From Shinisaurus crocodilurus (lineage: Eukaryota; Chordata; Lepidosauria; Squamata; Shinisauridae), in the NCBI GenBank assembly GCA_021292165.1, contig CM037877.1:26920197-26984196 (forward strand): 64,000 nucleotides of DNA, written 5' to 3'. Made by a program: the position numbers and the translations under genes. Each line of letters opens with the position of its first letter. Position 1 is the stretch's first letter. Below the pieces are notes generated by a model. It made no database searches, was not told the DNA's origin, and saw only the letters and a list, made by a program, of their open reading frames with translations. Below are positions 22,410 through 33,316 of this stretch, one piece after another.

Positions 22410-23429
22410 TGTGGAGAAAGCCAACCTAAAACCCCTTTCTGACACACACACACTCACCAAGGAGGGGGGAAGGAGACCCAGGGGGCAGAGACAGCCAGTC
22501 TCCACAGAGACCAACAGGGACAAACAACATCTGCATAGAATCACCCCAGGGGGGAAGGCAGGAAGCATCCCCAGATTCGTCAATGCTCTCGTATATCAGC
22601 CCCATCTACATAAGACTTGAATACCTTGCCAGAGCAGACATTTCGGCACCCATAAGAAAGGGCCATTCAACACCACAGGATGGGACCATTAAGCAGGTGG
22701 CTTCAAGGGGACCCCACCTACCTGAGGAGGGTGGCAACCCACCTGATTGGCCGCCCACCTGAGGAGGGTGGCAACCCACCTGATTGGCCACCCACCTGAT
22801 TGCAGAGGGAGGGGCTACCTGAAACCCAAGGTATAAAACACCCTGCGCAAGGGAACTGAGTTGTTGGACCTGATCAGCAGTCTTGCCCCATGCTTGGGGT
22901 AAGGGAACGAAGGGATCGGCAACCCCGGGTAGCAGCACCCGGCGTGCTCCAGCTAGCTGAAATCACTGGCCGCTTGGGTTGACCGGACCCCCGGGAAACC
23001 AAGCTGAAATCACTGGCCGCTTGGGTTGACCGGACCCCCGGGCAACCAAGCTGAAATCACTCACTAGCCGCTTGGGTAGACCGGACCTCCGCCGGGAACC
23101 CAGCTAGCAGCATGCGGTTGACTGGGCCTCTGCTGGAGCCCGAGCTGAACTAACTAGCTCAGAGCCCTGAAATCACGGTGTCCTTGAGACTTCTTGCTTG
23201 CTACTTTGTGCTGTACTGATAAGCTGTATTGCTGGCGTGTGTCTGGGTTTGTGAAGGTCGTTTTGTAAATAAACTTGTTTTATAAAGGATACTTTTGTGG
23301 CTATAAGTTATCCCTTTGTTCTAGGCTAAGGGTGATAGTCGCTGGGGGGCCTCGGAGAAGGCCCGCCCCCAGGACTCGCTACCCCCTTAGTATTGAACCC
23401 GCGCAGAAGACCAGGTTGGCGGTCTTCCA
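22410..23429 (+). mobile_element. Probable solo LTR of an endogenous retrovirus-like element
   Basis: 1020 bp beginning TG and ending CA, flanked by a 7-bp direct repeat CTTCTTT (22403-22409 and 23430-23436). A TATA box GGTATAAAAC lies at about 22830 and a poly(A) signal AATAAA at about 23268, in the correct U3-R-U5 order. There is a 37-bp tandem duplication at 22720-22795 and three units of about 47 bp at 22956, 23003 and 23050. No internal retroviral genes flank it. The 7-bp duplication is longer than the usual 4-6, so boundaries are provisional. Confidence 0.58.
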
Positions 23430-23630
23430 CTTCTTTGGAGTAGCTTTTTAATACATTTTTATCCTTTCCTTCCTCCAAGCAAGACAATGTGTATACAACA
23501 TTCTTCTACCAGACAAGCATGCACAATAATCATGTACGCTAGGTTATGCTGAGAAATAGTGAGTAACCTAGGGTCATCCAGTAATTTCCATGGTTGACTG
23601 TCATCCAACATTTTAACCAAGTTTTCCCCA

Positions 23631-23743
23631 AACTGGTACTCTCTGGGTGTGTTGGACTACAACTCTCATCATCCCCCGCCAGCATGGCCAATGTAGTCCA
23701 ACACATCTGGAGGGCACCAGGTTGGGGAAGACTGCCATAACCA
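23631..23743. mobile_element. MITE, CAGCCTTCCCC family (hAT-like), copy 1
   Basis: Left arm TTTTCCCCAAACTGGTACTC; right arm GGCACCAGGTTGGGGAAGAC. The middle holds TTGGACTACAACTC/TAGTCCAACACATCTGG. Related copies at 36585, 44687, 59029 and 61466. Confidence 0.75.
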
Positions 23744-23744
23744 C

Positions 23745-24050
23745 TATAACACACTGAAGCAGTGGCAAGGTGTTGGACGGCACCCTTCTGCCCATGTTCC
23801 TCAGCAACTGATGTACATAGGCATACTGCTTCTGATAATGGAGGTAGCATATAGCCAATCAGGACTAGTAGCCATGGATAGTTTTCTCCTCCAGGAATTT
23901 GTCCAATCCCCTTTTAAATCTATCCAAACTGGTAGCCCTCACTACATCTTGTGGTAGTGAATTCCATAGTTTAACTATGCACTGTGTGAAGAGTACAGTA
24001 CTGGCTGCTACTGGAAGTCTTCCTAAGCTTATACCCCACCTATTACCCTA
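23745..24050 (-). mobile_element. CR1 LINE 3' fragment
   Basis: Antisense similarity to the CR1 at 26611: CATGTTCCTCAGCAACTGAT, TAATGGAGGTAGCATAT, TTTGTCCAATCCCCTTTTAA, ATCTTGTGGTAGTGAATTCC. Diverged. Confidence 0.7.
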
Positions 24051-24059
24051 GGAACTTAA

Positions 24060-24310
24060 GAGCTTTTCTACACAAGGTGTTTACTGTGTATTCATCAAGA
24101 AAAATGTGTTATTATTTAAAGAAAATGAAATAAAACACTTTTTCCACTTGTATAATTGCGCTATTCTACTATACCACAGTGCCACCTAGAGGTTTGCAGC
24201 AGAAAAGCAGGAAAGGAAACGCTGTTTGTGTAGTGCTCAGATCAGATCTCAATTTTGTGAGGAAACTGAAAGTCGATACAGTGCATTAACAGCCTCGTGT
24301 AGAAAAGCTC
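24060..24310. mobile_element. Inverted-repeat element, GAGCTTTTCTACA family, copy 2
   Basis: GAGCTTTTCTACACAAGG at the left; CGTGTAGAAAAGCTC at the right. 251 bp. The middle CTACTATACCACAGTGCCAC-type block is shared, inverted, with 12727-13052. Confidence 0.75.
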
Positions 24311-25140
24311 CCAAAGGCAGCAAACAGTTTTATGTGCAAAATATACTGAGGTACACTAGTACAGTACACTGGATTGGCTTATAATAGTGGGCTGGCAGTG
24401 GTCACTACTTATAATGTTTCACTAACACAGAAATCATCAGGAATCAGGCTGCTGTCCTTGCTACTGAGGCAATTCCTCAACAGTCTATCTTAAGTCTGAA
24501 AAACTTAGTACTGGGGTCCCCAACGTGGTGCCTAAGGTCATCTCCCTTGGTGCCCACCAGGCTCCCTGCCCCCTCCCTAATTTTTTAAACTTTAAAACGT
24601 TTTTTAAAATTATTAAATAAATATCTGGGAGGCTGACATGTTGCAAAGCAAAGTGCCAGTTTCCAAAGCGGCTTCATCGATATTTCCAAGAATAAAGAGC
24701 CCAGGAGGCATTCTTAGAAAATAATAATTCAAAAAATGTTGGGTGGCTGCAACCCTGTGCTTAGTTTTGAAGTGTCTCTTCCATGGAATAGGTGCTGGAG
24801 CACAAAACGGTGGGTTCAAAAGAATGGTTCAGAGAATGGTAGGTTCAAAAGAACCAACGTCTGCCTTGCACTCAGGTTCTTGGGCTTAAGTAAGTCTTGG
24901 TATGATGGCACTCCATCGACCTCCAGCGCTAAGCTTTCTATGGAGATCAAAGAAAAGGCTGTGATGGGGGAGCAGAGGCATGGCTGAGGCCTTGGGTTTT
25001 CTCTGAGCCCTGTATGGTATGGAGGAAGTGTCTGGGAAGAAGGCTGTGAGGGGGGAACCTGGGCAAGCAATAGGTTCTCCTGGAGCAGAGCCCCTCATGA
25101 AACTGGCACAAAAACTAAACAGGAAAGATAAGAAAGATGA
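24311..25140. other. Unassigned intergenic DNA with repeat fragments
   Basis: 24340-24440 resembles 28955-29040 (GTACACTAGTACAG, GGATTGGCTT, TTTCACTAACACAGAAATC). 24510-24570 is one end of a GGTGCCCACC-type element (GGGGTCCCCAACGTGGTGCC). The rest is unassigned. Confidence 0.45.
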
Positions 25141-25383
25141 GAGCCAGTGTGGCGTTATGGTGAGAGTGTTGGACTGGGACTTGGGAGACCTGGGTTCTAG
25201 TTCCCACTCGGTCATGAAACTCACTGGGTGACTTTGGGCCAGTCACTGACTCTCAGCCTAACCTACCTCACAGGGTTGTTGTGAGGATAAAATGGAGAGG
25301 AGGAGGAGGAGGAGGAGGATTATGTAAGCCACCTTGGATTCCTTGCAGGAAAAAAAGCGGGGTATAAATATAATTAATAAAAT
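25141..25383 (+). mobile_element. tRNA-derived SINE
   Basis: Starts GAGCCAGTGTGGCGTTATGG; B box GGTTCTAGTTCCC; body as at 10601; GGAGGA expansion; AATTAATAAAA tail. Confidence 0.88.
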
Positions 25384-25418
25384 ACAAAGGAAGGAAGGAA
25401 GGAAGGAAGGAAGGAAAA
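25384..25418. repeat. (GGAA)n microsatellite
   Basis: About seven GGAA units directly after the SINE tail. Confidence 0.92.
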
Positions 25419-25592
25419 GCTTCACTGTTCTAAGTGGGTTCCTCTCTTAAAGATTTGATTTTCAAGGGAGGGGCTTCCTAATACAAAAGGAGATAGATGA
25501 TGATAACGGGGTTTGATTTTCCCACTGTGAGTGTTGAGTGCAAACATGTGTAGGGTGAAAATGGGGAGTCATGTGAATCTTTGGGATGTAGT

Positions 25593-25797
25593 GTTTATTT
25601 ATTTATTATATTTATTATATTTATACCCTGCCTCTTTTCCTGCAAGGAACCCAAGGCGGCTTACATAATCCTCCTCCTCCTCTCCATTTTATCCTCACAA
25701 CAACCCTGTGAGGTAGGTTGGGCTGAGAGTCTGTGACTGGCCCAAAGTCACCCAGTGAGTTTCATGGTCGAGCAGGGACTAGAACCCGGATCTCTTA
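25593..25797 (-). mobile_element. tRNA-derived SINE, antisense, 5' truncated
   Basis: The complement of the 10601 family from the B box (CCGGGTTCTAGTCCCTGC) to the (AATAAATAAA) tail. Confidence 0.86.
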
Positions 25798-25919
25798 ATG
25801 GGCGAAGGGAAAGTCCCTGTATTGTTCTTATGGTAAAATTTGCTTGCTACCTCTTAGAACCCTCGTAGCCAAAATGGCAACAGCAGAACTGGCTTTCAGC
25901 AGCAACAGCCATCAGCACA

Positions 25920-26100
25920 GGTGTGGGACCAACCACCTCAACTGCGCATTTCACATAGCCTCTCCAGTTCAATCATTACTGGGGCAGAATAGGACCTAAC
26001 CTAAGTGGCAATCACACATTGCATGGTTTATGATGGTAAGAAATGAATCGGCCCTAAGAAAGAAGGGGGGGGAATTGAAACTTGATCCATAGTGCATTGC
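25920..26100 (+). repeat. Dispersed repeat pair with 31010-31250
   Basis: It shares GTGGGACCAA, AGTTCAATCATTACTGG, GAACCTAAC-like, AAGTGGCAATC, GTAAGAAATGAATCGGCC and GAAACTTGATC with the second copy in the same order and direction. Class unknown. Confidence 0.7.
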
Positions 26101-26295
26101 ATCCAACATCCCATCCCGTGTGTGAGCAACTATTTGCCACACCTCTGTGCCCAATGTGCAGTAAATTGCTCCTTGCCCCTTGGAAGTATGAAACAGATGA
26201 TCAAGCTACCCTTGGGGTGAGTAAACTCCACTTACTCTCTGGTTTTGTTTGCTCTGTGCTTGAGTGCTGTTCACTACTGCTTTGAAATAGAGGTA

Positions 26296-26544
26296 CAGTC
26301 ATGCCTTGGATTGAGAGCATAATTCGTTCCAGAAACGTGCTTGTAATCCAAAACACTCTTATATCAAAACGAATTCCCCCCAAAAAAATTTGTACAGAGA
26401 TTTTTAATTTAAGCCGTACTACAGTACTTGTATTGCAAGATGTCGCTTGTATATCAAGTTAAAAAAATTAAATAAATATTTAAAAATTTGCTTGTCTTGC
26501 AAAACGCTCTCAAACCAAGTTACTTGCAATCCAAGGTATTACTG
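26296..26544. mobile_element. Tigger/pogo-like MITE with TA duplication
   Basis: Ends CAGTCATGCCTTGGATTG and CAATCCAAGGTATTACTG, flanked by TA on both sides (26294-26295, 26545-26546). The GAGAGCATAATTCGTTCC segment resembles Tigger-type termini. 249 bp, non-coding. Confidence 0.78.
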
Positions 26545-26610
26545 TATTAAGATTTTAAACAGACCCTTTAAAATCCATTTACAGTTGTTTACTATTGCCT
26601 TCTCTTAAGG

Positions 26611-27210
26611 ACACAAGAAGAGCCCTGCTGGATCAGACCAAGAGTCCATCTAGTCCAGCATTCTGTTCACACAGTGGCCAACCAGATGCCCACAGAAAAC
26701 CCACAAGCAGGACATGAGTGCAACAGCACCCTCCCGCCCATGTTTCCCAGCACTGGTGGTATACATAGGCACACTGCTCTGATGCTGGAGGTAGCATATG
26801 ATAGCTTTCTGCTCCATGAATGTGTCCAATCCCCTTTTAAAACCGTCCAATTTTGTGGCCATCACTACATCTTGCAGAAGTGAATTCCATAATTTAACTA
26901 CGTGCTATGTGAAGAAGCACTTCCTTTTATCTGGCCTGAATCTCCCACAATTCAGCTTCATGGGATGACCCCTTTGGGTTCTAGTATTTTGAGAGAGGGA
27001 GAAAAATGTCTCCCTGTCCACTTTCTCCACACCATGTGTAATTTTGTACACCTCTATGACATTTCCCCAGCTCTTGCTCGCCTTTTTTCTAAGTTAAACA
27101 ATCCCAGATGTTGTAACTTTTCCTCATAAGGGAGTTGCTCCAGCCCCTTGATCATTTTAGTTGCTCCTTTCTGCACTTTTTCCATCTCTACAATATCCTT
27201 TTTTAGGATC
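26611..27210 (-). mobile_element. CR1 LINE, 3' part
   Basis: The antisense of a CR1 3' end: terminal block AAGAGCCCTGCTGGATCAGA at 26623, then ORF2-derived sequence (TGACATTTCCCCAGCTCTTG, TTTTCCTCATAAGGGAGTTG). The same 3' block recurs at 56826. Confidence 0.85.
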
Positions 27211-27455
27211 TTAAATAAGGATTTTTATCAGACTACTGTATATAGGATGTGGTTTTAGCTGTAATTTTTATATTGTTTTTATTGGGCTAAATGCTACCAG
27301 TTTTATTGTTATTGCTGCCTCTTGTTAATTATTAATCTTATTACTATGGTTTATGGTTTCAAAATTTACTGTTTATGTATTGTAAAATTCTATCTTGGAA
27401 GCCACCTAAAGGGCAGCCTGCAAACATTTTAAATAAATAGATAGATAAATATACA
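27211..27455 (+). mobile_element. LINE 3' UTR/tail fragment
   Basis: T/A-rich 3' UTR with CTTGGAAGCCACCTAAAGGG and an AAATAAATAGATAGATAAAT tail, as in L2-like LINE ends. Confidence 0.55.
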
Positions 27456-27809
27456 ATCATTTTGTTTCCCTTTCAGACATTTCTAGTAATCAGGATGTCT
27501 TGGGCTATACAAGATTACAGCTTTTTTTTTATAGCAACAAGTAGGTTAATCATGTTAGTCTTTTCTGGGAGGGAGAAATGCATAAAATATCTCATGTCTG
27601 ATTTTTGTAGTGATTTTTCTAGTAAGTGGACTCCCTCTCAGGAAGAATTTTGGTAGTTCTCTGAGTAAAGGAAAGAGGGAAGGAGGGAGGCCCAAGTGTC
27701 TTGAAATAGGAAGTCTGAGGAAACTGCAACTCATTTCAAAACAATATTGGCCACCCCACTTGCAGCTAGTCCTGCACATTTACTTACATGGCCCTCAATC
27801 CTTTGCATA
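27456..27809. other. Unassigned intergenic DNA
   Basis: No gene or classified repeat recognised. Confidence 0.4.
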
Positions 27810-27815
27810 GCACTA

Positions 27816-27870
<55 letters not shown>

Positions 27871-28325
27871 TTCATTTCTATACCACCCAATAGCTGAAGC
27901 TCTCTGGGCGGTTTACAACAGTTATAAAATTTTACAATAAAACACAATTTTACAATAAAATACAATATAAAAATACAAACAATAAAAACATTGAAAAATT
28001 TGCACTAGACATTTTAAAAACAATTTTAAAATTGCTTAAATAGCTAAGACAAGATTATAAAAATTAAACTAGATTTTAAAAAGGTGACATAAGCCACCAC
28101 CTTGTGTACTATTTGGAGCTGTTAAATGCCTCAGCATAGAGGGCAGTCTTAACCTGGCGCCGAAAAGATAGTAAAGTTGGCGACAGGCGGGCATCAGTGG
28201 GGAGCCTGTTCCACAGTTGTGGGGCTACCACAGAAAAGGCCCTCCCCCTTGTTGCCACCTTCCGAGCCTCCCTGGGGGGTGGCAGTCGGAGGAAGGCCCC
28301 AGATGCTGAGTGTAGTATCTGGGTT
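27810..28325 (-). mobile_element. L2-like LINE, 3' end with (ATT)n tail
   Basis: Minus-strand coding end (GRAFSVVAPQLWNRLPTDAR, then KTALYAEAF) from about 28320, 3' UTR with CCAATAGCTGAAGCTCTCTG in antisense, and a pure (ATT)n tract at 27811-27870 as the tail. Same protein family as 2690-3115. Confidence 0.85.
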
Positions 28326-28478
28326 GATATACTATATGATAGTATAGTAGTACATTCCTCTCCTCTGCTCCTGAAACTGTCTTCCTCGGAGGTCGTTCTT
28401 CCTGGACATTTATGAAAATGCAATGCCTGCATTTGCTTGTGTTCCTGTTCCCTCCACATCTCTTTTAGAGTGAAGTGG

Positions 28479-28479
<1 letters not shown>

Positions 28480-28509
<30 letters not shown>

Positions 28510-28510
28510 A
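28480..28510. repeat. (GT)n microsatellite
   Basis: About 14 GT units. Confidence 0.95.
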
Positions 28511-28699
28511 CACTTAAGCCTTTCCCCACCTGCCACTCCATGTTCCAAATCACATCTCGCAAGCAACTTTTCTCCTGCAGGATTCTAAATGCATGTATGT
28601 GAAGGAAAACACACAGTTGGAGGAAATCGAGTGGGGGAGCACAATTTGGAAAGAAGAAACAGCAAGCAGGAGAAGGCCTAAACTTTTCTGCCATCATAC

Positions 28700-28822
28700 C
28701 ACATGAGATAGTTAATGGTTTCCATCTTGTATTTTATTGGATTGTAAATCGCTCAGAGTGGCCGGATGTCTGGCCAGATGGGCGATTCATAAATATAATA
28801 AATAAATAAATAAATAAATAAT
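28700..28822 (+). mobile_element. LINE/SINE 3' tail fragment
   Basis: GGCCAGATGGGCGATTCATA followed by (AAATAAAT)n. The same tail is lodged inside the L1 at 4325-4392. Confidence 0.6.
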
Positions 28823-29136
28823 CAATATAAGGTTAGCTGAGCACCCATGTGTAGTTGCAAGGGCACAGTTTTATATTCTTATGGCGAGCTCTGCCCATTT
28901 CTGTGACTTATTACATTTTGCATGCTACATGGTGGCACAGTTGCTTAGTCGTAGAAGTGTACTAGTGCAGAACACCGGATTGGCTTGCAGCGCTGCTGGT
29001 GTTACCATTACTTACAATGCTTCACTAGCACAGAAATCCTTTCTCCGGGACCGGGTTCCTCTCTCTACATGGATGGCATTAGGTTCTAGACACATGAGAA
29101 CACATAGGGTTCCTCCCGCAGTTCCTACTTAGAGAT
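28823..29136. other. Unassigned DNA with a dispersed fragment
   Basis: 28955-29040 resembles 24340-24440. Otherwise unassigned. Confidence 0.4.
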
Positions 29137-30145
29137 GTGTGGCATATACTGTCATGTCAATTACACTTTGATCCATTTTCACATGCTAAATTGACCTCAT
29201 GGGGCAATCCAGATCTAAAAACTGCTGGTAAGAAAATGTTTTTCTGGGAATACTGGACAGATAAGGTGATTTTTACTTTGGATCAACTGGTGGGTGCTGG
29301 TGACGAGTTTTTGTCATTTTCTATCCTACGTGCCAAATATGACTTGCCAGCTGTGTCTGAATGGCAATACCTGCAATTGCAGCATTTGTTAGTATCTAAG
29401 TTTGGCCTGGCCTCTTTTACAGCATCAGAGTCTCCATCGTTATTGGAAGCACTTATTGAGGATGGTCAGATACAGCAACCCACAATCCATGTCTACAAAT
29501 ACCGTATTTTTCTGTGTATAAGATGCCCCCATATATAAGACGCCCCCCATTGGGCAGTTTCGCAACCACACGGTTCTCTCCTCGGCTTACTTCCATGTAT
29601 AAGACGACCCTCAATTTTTAGTCTAACGATTTTAGGAAAAAGTATAGTCTTATACATGGAAAAATACTGTACTTGTTATTGGCGAATAAATATGATATAC
29701 AGGGTTTTAAGCAGGAATGGAGCAGAGAATTGTGTCTTTTGGACACCACAATGTCCGTTTAATAAGGGAGTGTCTAATTCAGCTAATTGCCGGTGGTGCG
29801 ATGCAGTTAATGCTTCTTTCAAACATGTGTTTTGCCAGTGTCCAGTAGTTGCTTCTTTTGGGGAGGAGGTTATTAGATGGATAAATTTTGAACTGTAACA
29901 GTCTTTAATATTTATTGATGTACATGCTCTTTTAAATTATGGATTCTTTGCGCCCTCTTGACAGCTAAAAGACTAATATTACAACACTAGAAGAATAAAT
30001 GCTCACCTCCTATAATGCAATGGATTATAATAACCTTATAATGTTTTCAACCATTTGAACAGGTGGCATATAGACACCACCTTCAAATGGGTACTTATTT
30101 GAATATCTGGTCTGCTTTTGTTGAAGCCTATGTATAATTGCTAGT
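29137..30145 (+). mobile_element. L1/Tx1-type LINE C-terminal end, interrupted by a 168-bp MITE
   Basis: Plus-strand frames encode GKKMFFWEYWTDKVIFTLDQ, AKYDLPAVSEWQYLQLQHLL, and after the insertion CRWCDAVNASFKHVFCQCPV, the Cys/His end of L1/Tx1 ORF2. The frame is cut at 29500 by the element at 29502-29669 and resumes at 29672. The 3' UTR ends in AT-rich DNA near 30145. Confidence 0.8.
29502..29669. mobile_element. 168-bp MITE with TA duplication, copy 1
   Basis: Ends CCGTATTTTTCTGTGTATAAG and CTTATACATGGAAAAATACTG, flanked by TA (29500-29501, 29670-29671). A second 168-bp copy in the opposite orientation is at 43705-43872. TA duplication and terminal repeats suggest Tc1/mariner mobilisation. 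Confidence 0.85.
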
Positions 30146-30289
30146 AAGTTGTATTTTCATATATCTGCCTTTCATATGTATTCATTGCTAAGGGTATATA
30201 CAAATCCCTTTTATGTATATTTTAAAAACTCCCCCCCCCCAAGAAAAGAAAAGAAATCCTTTCTCCTAATTCTGCACATTTATGTTAGG

Positions 30290-30655
30290 GTGGGCCAGGT
30301 GTACTCTTTTAGAGAGGACAATCCTCTATTTGAAGGGCTGCCAGGAGACTGTTCTCTACTTGAACTTAGGCATATTTTGAAGGGCTGTCTAGCCAATGTC
30401 TGGTTTAAAGAAAATGAGCCATAAGCACTGTTGCCCATCCACAGTTAGTACCAGGACAGCAGGCTGAACAGGCAGGCAGGTACACAGGTCACAGCCTTCC
30501 ACAATATGGTAACATGTACTATATTTCTATTTAAGTTATAATAATTATTTCTAAATGTGCATATATACCTGTAGATTAGCATCTGCAAATGTTACGCAAA
30601 TCACTGTCCCCTTTTGTCCTCCTTTTTGGTGATTCATAAGTGGCCGCGCTAGTAC
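30290..30655 (-). repeat. Dispersed repeat family F, inverted copy
   Basis: Complement of 18015-18375: AGAGAGGACAATCCTCTATT, TGGTTTAAAGAAAATGAGCC, CTATTTAAGTTATAATAATT, TCCTCCTTTTTGGTGATTCA. Confidence 0.78.
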
Positions 30656-31009
30656 ATCTTGAAGGACTGGAAATCTTAGTAATGAGAAATGATAGGGTTG
30701 CATTTTAAGTCATCACTTTATTGGGTTGGAGCTAAAGACTCCTCCGCCCTCAAACTATTTGTATGTTTTACTTTCATTTTCCTATTTAATTCTATTTGCT
30801 CTTCTTTCAGTAAACAGCTTGCAATTCGCACCTCCAAAAATGAGTAGAATTCCGCTTTCTTTAAAAGTGAAATATAACAGAAGCAGTCATCTTTTCCATT
30901 TAAAAGCCAAGTTTTTGTGTTACTTGTCACTGCCATATCTGCATGGTCGACTCCTACTGTGCAAAGTTAGGCTTGAAATGGTGGGCAATATTGAGCAAGT
31001 GAATGAAGC
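30656..31009. other. Unassigned intergenic DNA
   Basis: The 111-codon plus-strand frame at 30726 has no recognised motif. Confidence 0.4.
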
Positions 31010-31250
31010 TATTACTCATGCTGGTGCCACATTTCCCTGTGCACTGGTATGGGACCAATGACTTCAACCATACATCACACATGGTTTCCCAGTTTCAATC
31101 ATTACTGGTGCATAGTAGAACCTAACCACACAGAAGTGGCAATCTGCATGGTTAATGTAAGAAATGAATTGGCCGTAAGAAACCATGACATGGGAGTTGG
31201 GCGAGGGGGGGGGTTGGAAACTTGATCTGTAGGGCACTGCATTCACTCTG
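31010..31250 (+). repeat. Dispersed repeat, second member of the 25920 pair
   Basis: GTATGGGACCAATGACTTCA, CAGTTTCAATCATTACTGG, AGAACCTAACCACACAGAAG, GTAAGAAATGAATTGGCC, GGAAACTTGATCTGTAG, in the same order as at 25920-26100. Confidence 0.7.
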
Positions 31251-31568
31251 CCCTGTTCTGAATTCCAGTAGAGCCCCCAGGAGACCTACATTTGCAATGA
31301 GGAAAGGAATGGAAACTATTAGGGGATATTTCCATTGGCTTACATGCATTTTTGGATGGTCTCTCATGTGTCCAGTGTCTGTATGACTCATAAAGGGAAG
31401 TACCCCAGAATGTAGAAATGTCTAACATGTTGAAAACATATGACACATCCAGTTTACAGAATTATAGTCATTCTTATTTTTCACTGTGAAGATGTTACGC
31501 AACTGAACTTCGTACTGGATTGGGTTGGGGAGAGTGTAAAGATCCTTGGATCCCACTACATTCAGTAA

Positions 31569-31692
31569 GGGCGCAATCCTATGCAAGTTTGGACAGAAAA
31601 AAAAGGCCTACAACTCCCAGCATGCCCCAGCCAGCATAGCTTTTTTTTGGTAGGCCTTTTTTTCAGTCTAAATTTGCATAGGATTGCACCTT
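31569..31692. mobile_element. Palindromic MITE family 1, copy 3
   Basis: GGGCGCAATCCTATGCAAG...CAACTCCCAGCATGCCCCAG, then a shortened complementary arm ending TTGCATAGGATTGCACC. Confidence 0.8.
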
Positions 31693-32062
31693 ATGAGTCC
31701 AAATAGGTTTCTTTCATTCACTCATTGCTGTCTCAATACAGACCTAAAAGATTGTCTGATCAATTAATTGCATAGTGGCACAAAAATGAGGGATAGCCCC
31801 ACAGCAATAAGGAATATGACAGAAGAATAAAGCTGCAGCTACTCTCGGGCATTACGTAAGTGCCTCACTTTTTGAGCACGGCTGTTCATCAGAAGCAAAA
31901 TCTTGCAGTTGTTCAATATTCTCCCCAAAGAAGTATCTTTCTATATCTGTTACGGGACTTTCTTACTTAGCTAGCTCTGTGCTTGCCCAAACAAATCTCT
32001 ATGTTTTCATGTTGGAAGTGCTGACTAGAAGGAGGGGCAGGTTGACAACAGCTGGACACTGG
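31693..32062. other. Unassigned intergenic DNA
   Basis: No gene or classified repeat recognised. Confidence 0.4.
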
Positions 32063-32354
32063 CAGGGCTGGCCCTACCATTAGGCAGAGTGAGGCAATTG
32101 CCTCAGGCAGCAGATGTGGAGGGGCAGAGATTGGTGGCAAGGTGGGGGGGGGTGTCAGAACTGTGTGTGCCATGCAGCCTGCCCCAGGCTCCCCAAGCTG
32201 GCCTGCTGCCCTCAGTTGCAGCGGACGATGCTGTCCCATTATCAGGGTCCAAGTAAGATTCAGCTGCCAGCCTGGTTGGTTTTTGTACATGGAATGGGGA
32301 GAGGCACCATTTTATCTTTGGCCCCAGGCAGCAAAATATTTTGGGCCAGCCCCG
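32063..32354. mobile_element. Inverted-repeat element, CAGGGCTGGCCC ends
   Basis: Left end CAGGGCTGGCCCTACCATTA; right end GGGCCAGCCCCG. The interior has AGTGAGGCAATTGCCTCAGG. Fragments of the same family: 41701-41760 and 42335-42365; 45962-46492 is a GC-rich relative. hAT-like ends, but no clean duplication. Confidence 0.6.
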
Positions 32355-33278
32355 TGGGGATAACACTGGACCAGTTCTTAAATGCAAATTGTGCTCATAG
32401 CATTTCTTCCCTTCCTCCAACCCTAAAGTAAAATGGGCCAGTCCTCTATAGCATTCCTTTATATAGTTAGCCCTGTAGTAGAAACCAGGACTGGTCTCCC
32501 TCCAGGGGCTGCTGCTGCTGCTGCTGCTGTTTAAGGTGAAAGTGTGTCCCCCAATAATGAGAAGCAGGGAGCTAAAAAAAAAAGGAAGGAAGGAACTGGT
32601 TTTCGAATGCATGTTATATCTTGTTTTTTAAAAATGCAATCGATAATCCTTCACTGTAGGAAAGGAACATCACTTAATGTTGGAGCATCTGCTTTTGCAT
32701 GCAGGAGGTTCCAGGTTCAGTCTGTGGTATTTCTAGTAGGGTTTTTAAAAAGGATTGTAGCAAATCGTGGCATCATATATTGCTAAGCAGAAGTCACAAT
32801 TATTTTAAGTCTGGTTCAAGCAGCACCTTTGACACTAACAGCAGCTTAGATCCAGAGAAATGTTGGCAGAAAGGGGCGACTTTCCCATCCTCTCCTCCCT
32901 TGGCAGCCCCCTGAGTCATCTCCAAAAGATTTCAATGAGGGTCGATTTTCAGAAGGGTCCGCTGTCCTTCTGAAGATGCTTATCGGAGACCTGCTGGGGA
33001 AAAGAGGGGGACAGGAAAGTCACCTTCCACCCACCCCTTCGGCCAGCTTTTCTCTGGATCCAAGTTGCTATATATGTTCATAGCTTTCAGTTTACTTCTA
33101 CATTCTGATTTTGGCATAGCCATCAAATATATATTTGCTGACTGTGCAAAAATCAGAATGTAGAAGGAAGCCGTACCTACAAAAGCATAAGTTGTTTGTA
33201 TGTTATATTAAATTTGATTATCTGAACAAAAAATAGGATGTAGAAGCAATATGTTTTATCTATTTTATTGAGCAATAA

Positions 33279-33282
<4 letters not shown>
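32355..33282. other. Unassigned intergenic DNA
   Basis: Includes a short (CTG)n at 32510-32528 and a tRNA-SINE head fragment at 32682-32722 (CTTTTGCATGCAGGAGGTTC). No gene recognised. Confidence 0.45.
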
Positions 33283-33314
<32 letters not shown>

Positions 33315-33316
33315 CT
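33283..33316. repeat. (AAT)n microsatellite
   Basis: About eleven AAT units. Confidence 0.95.
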
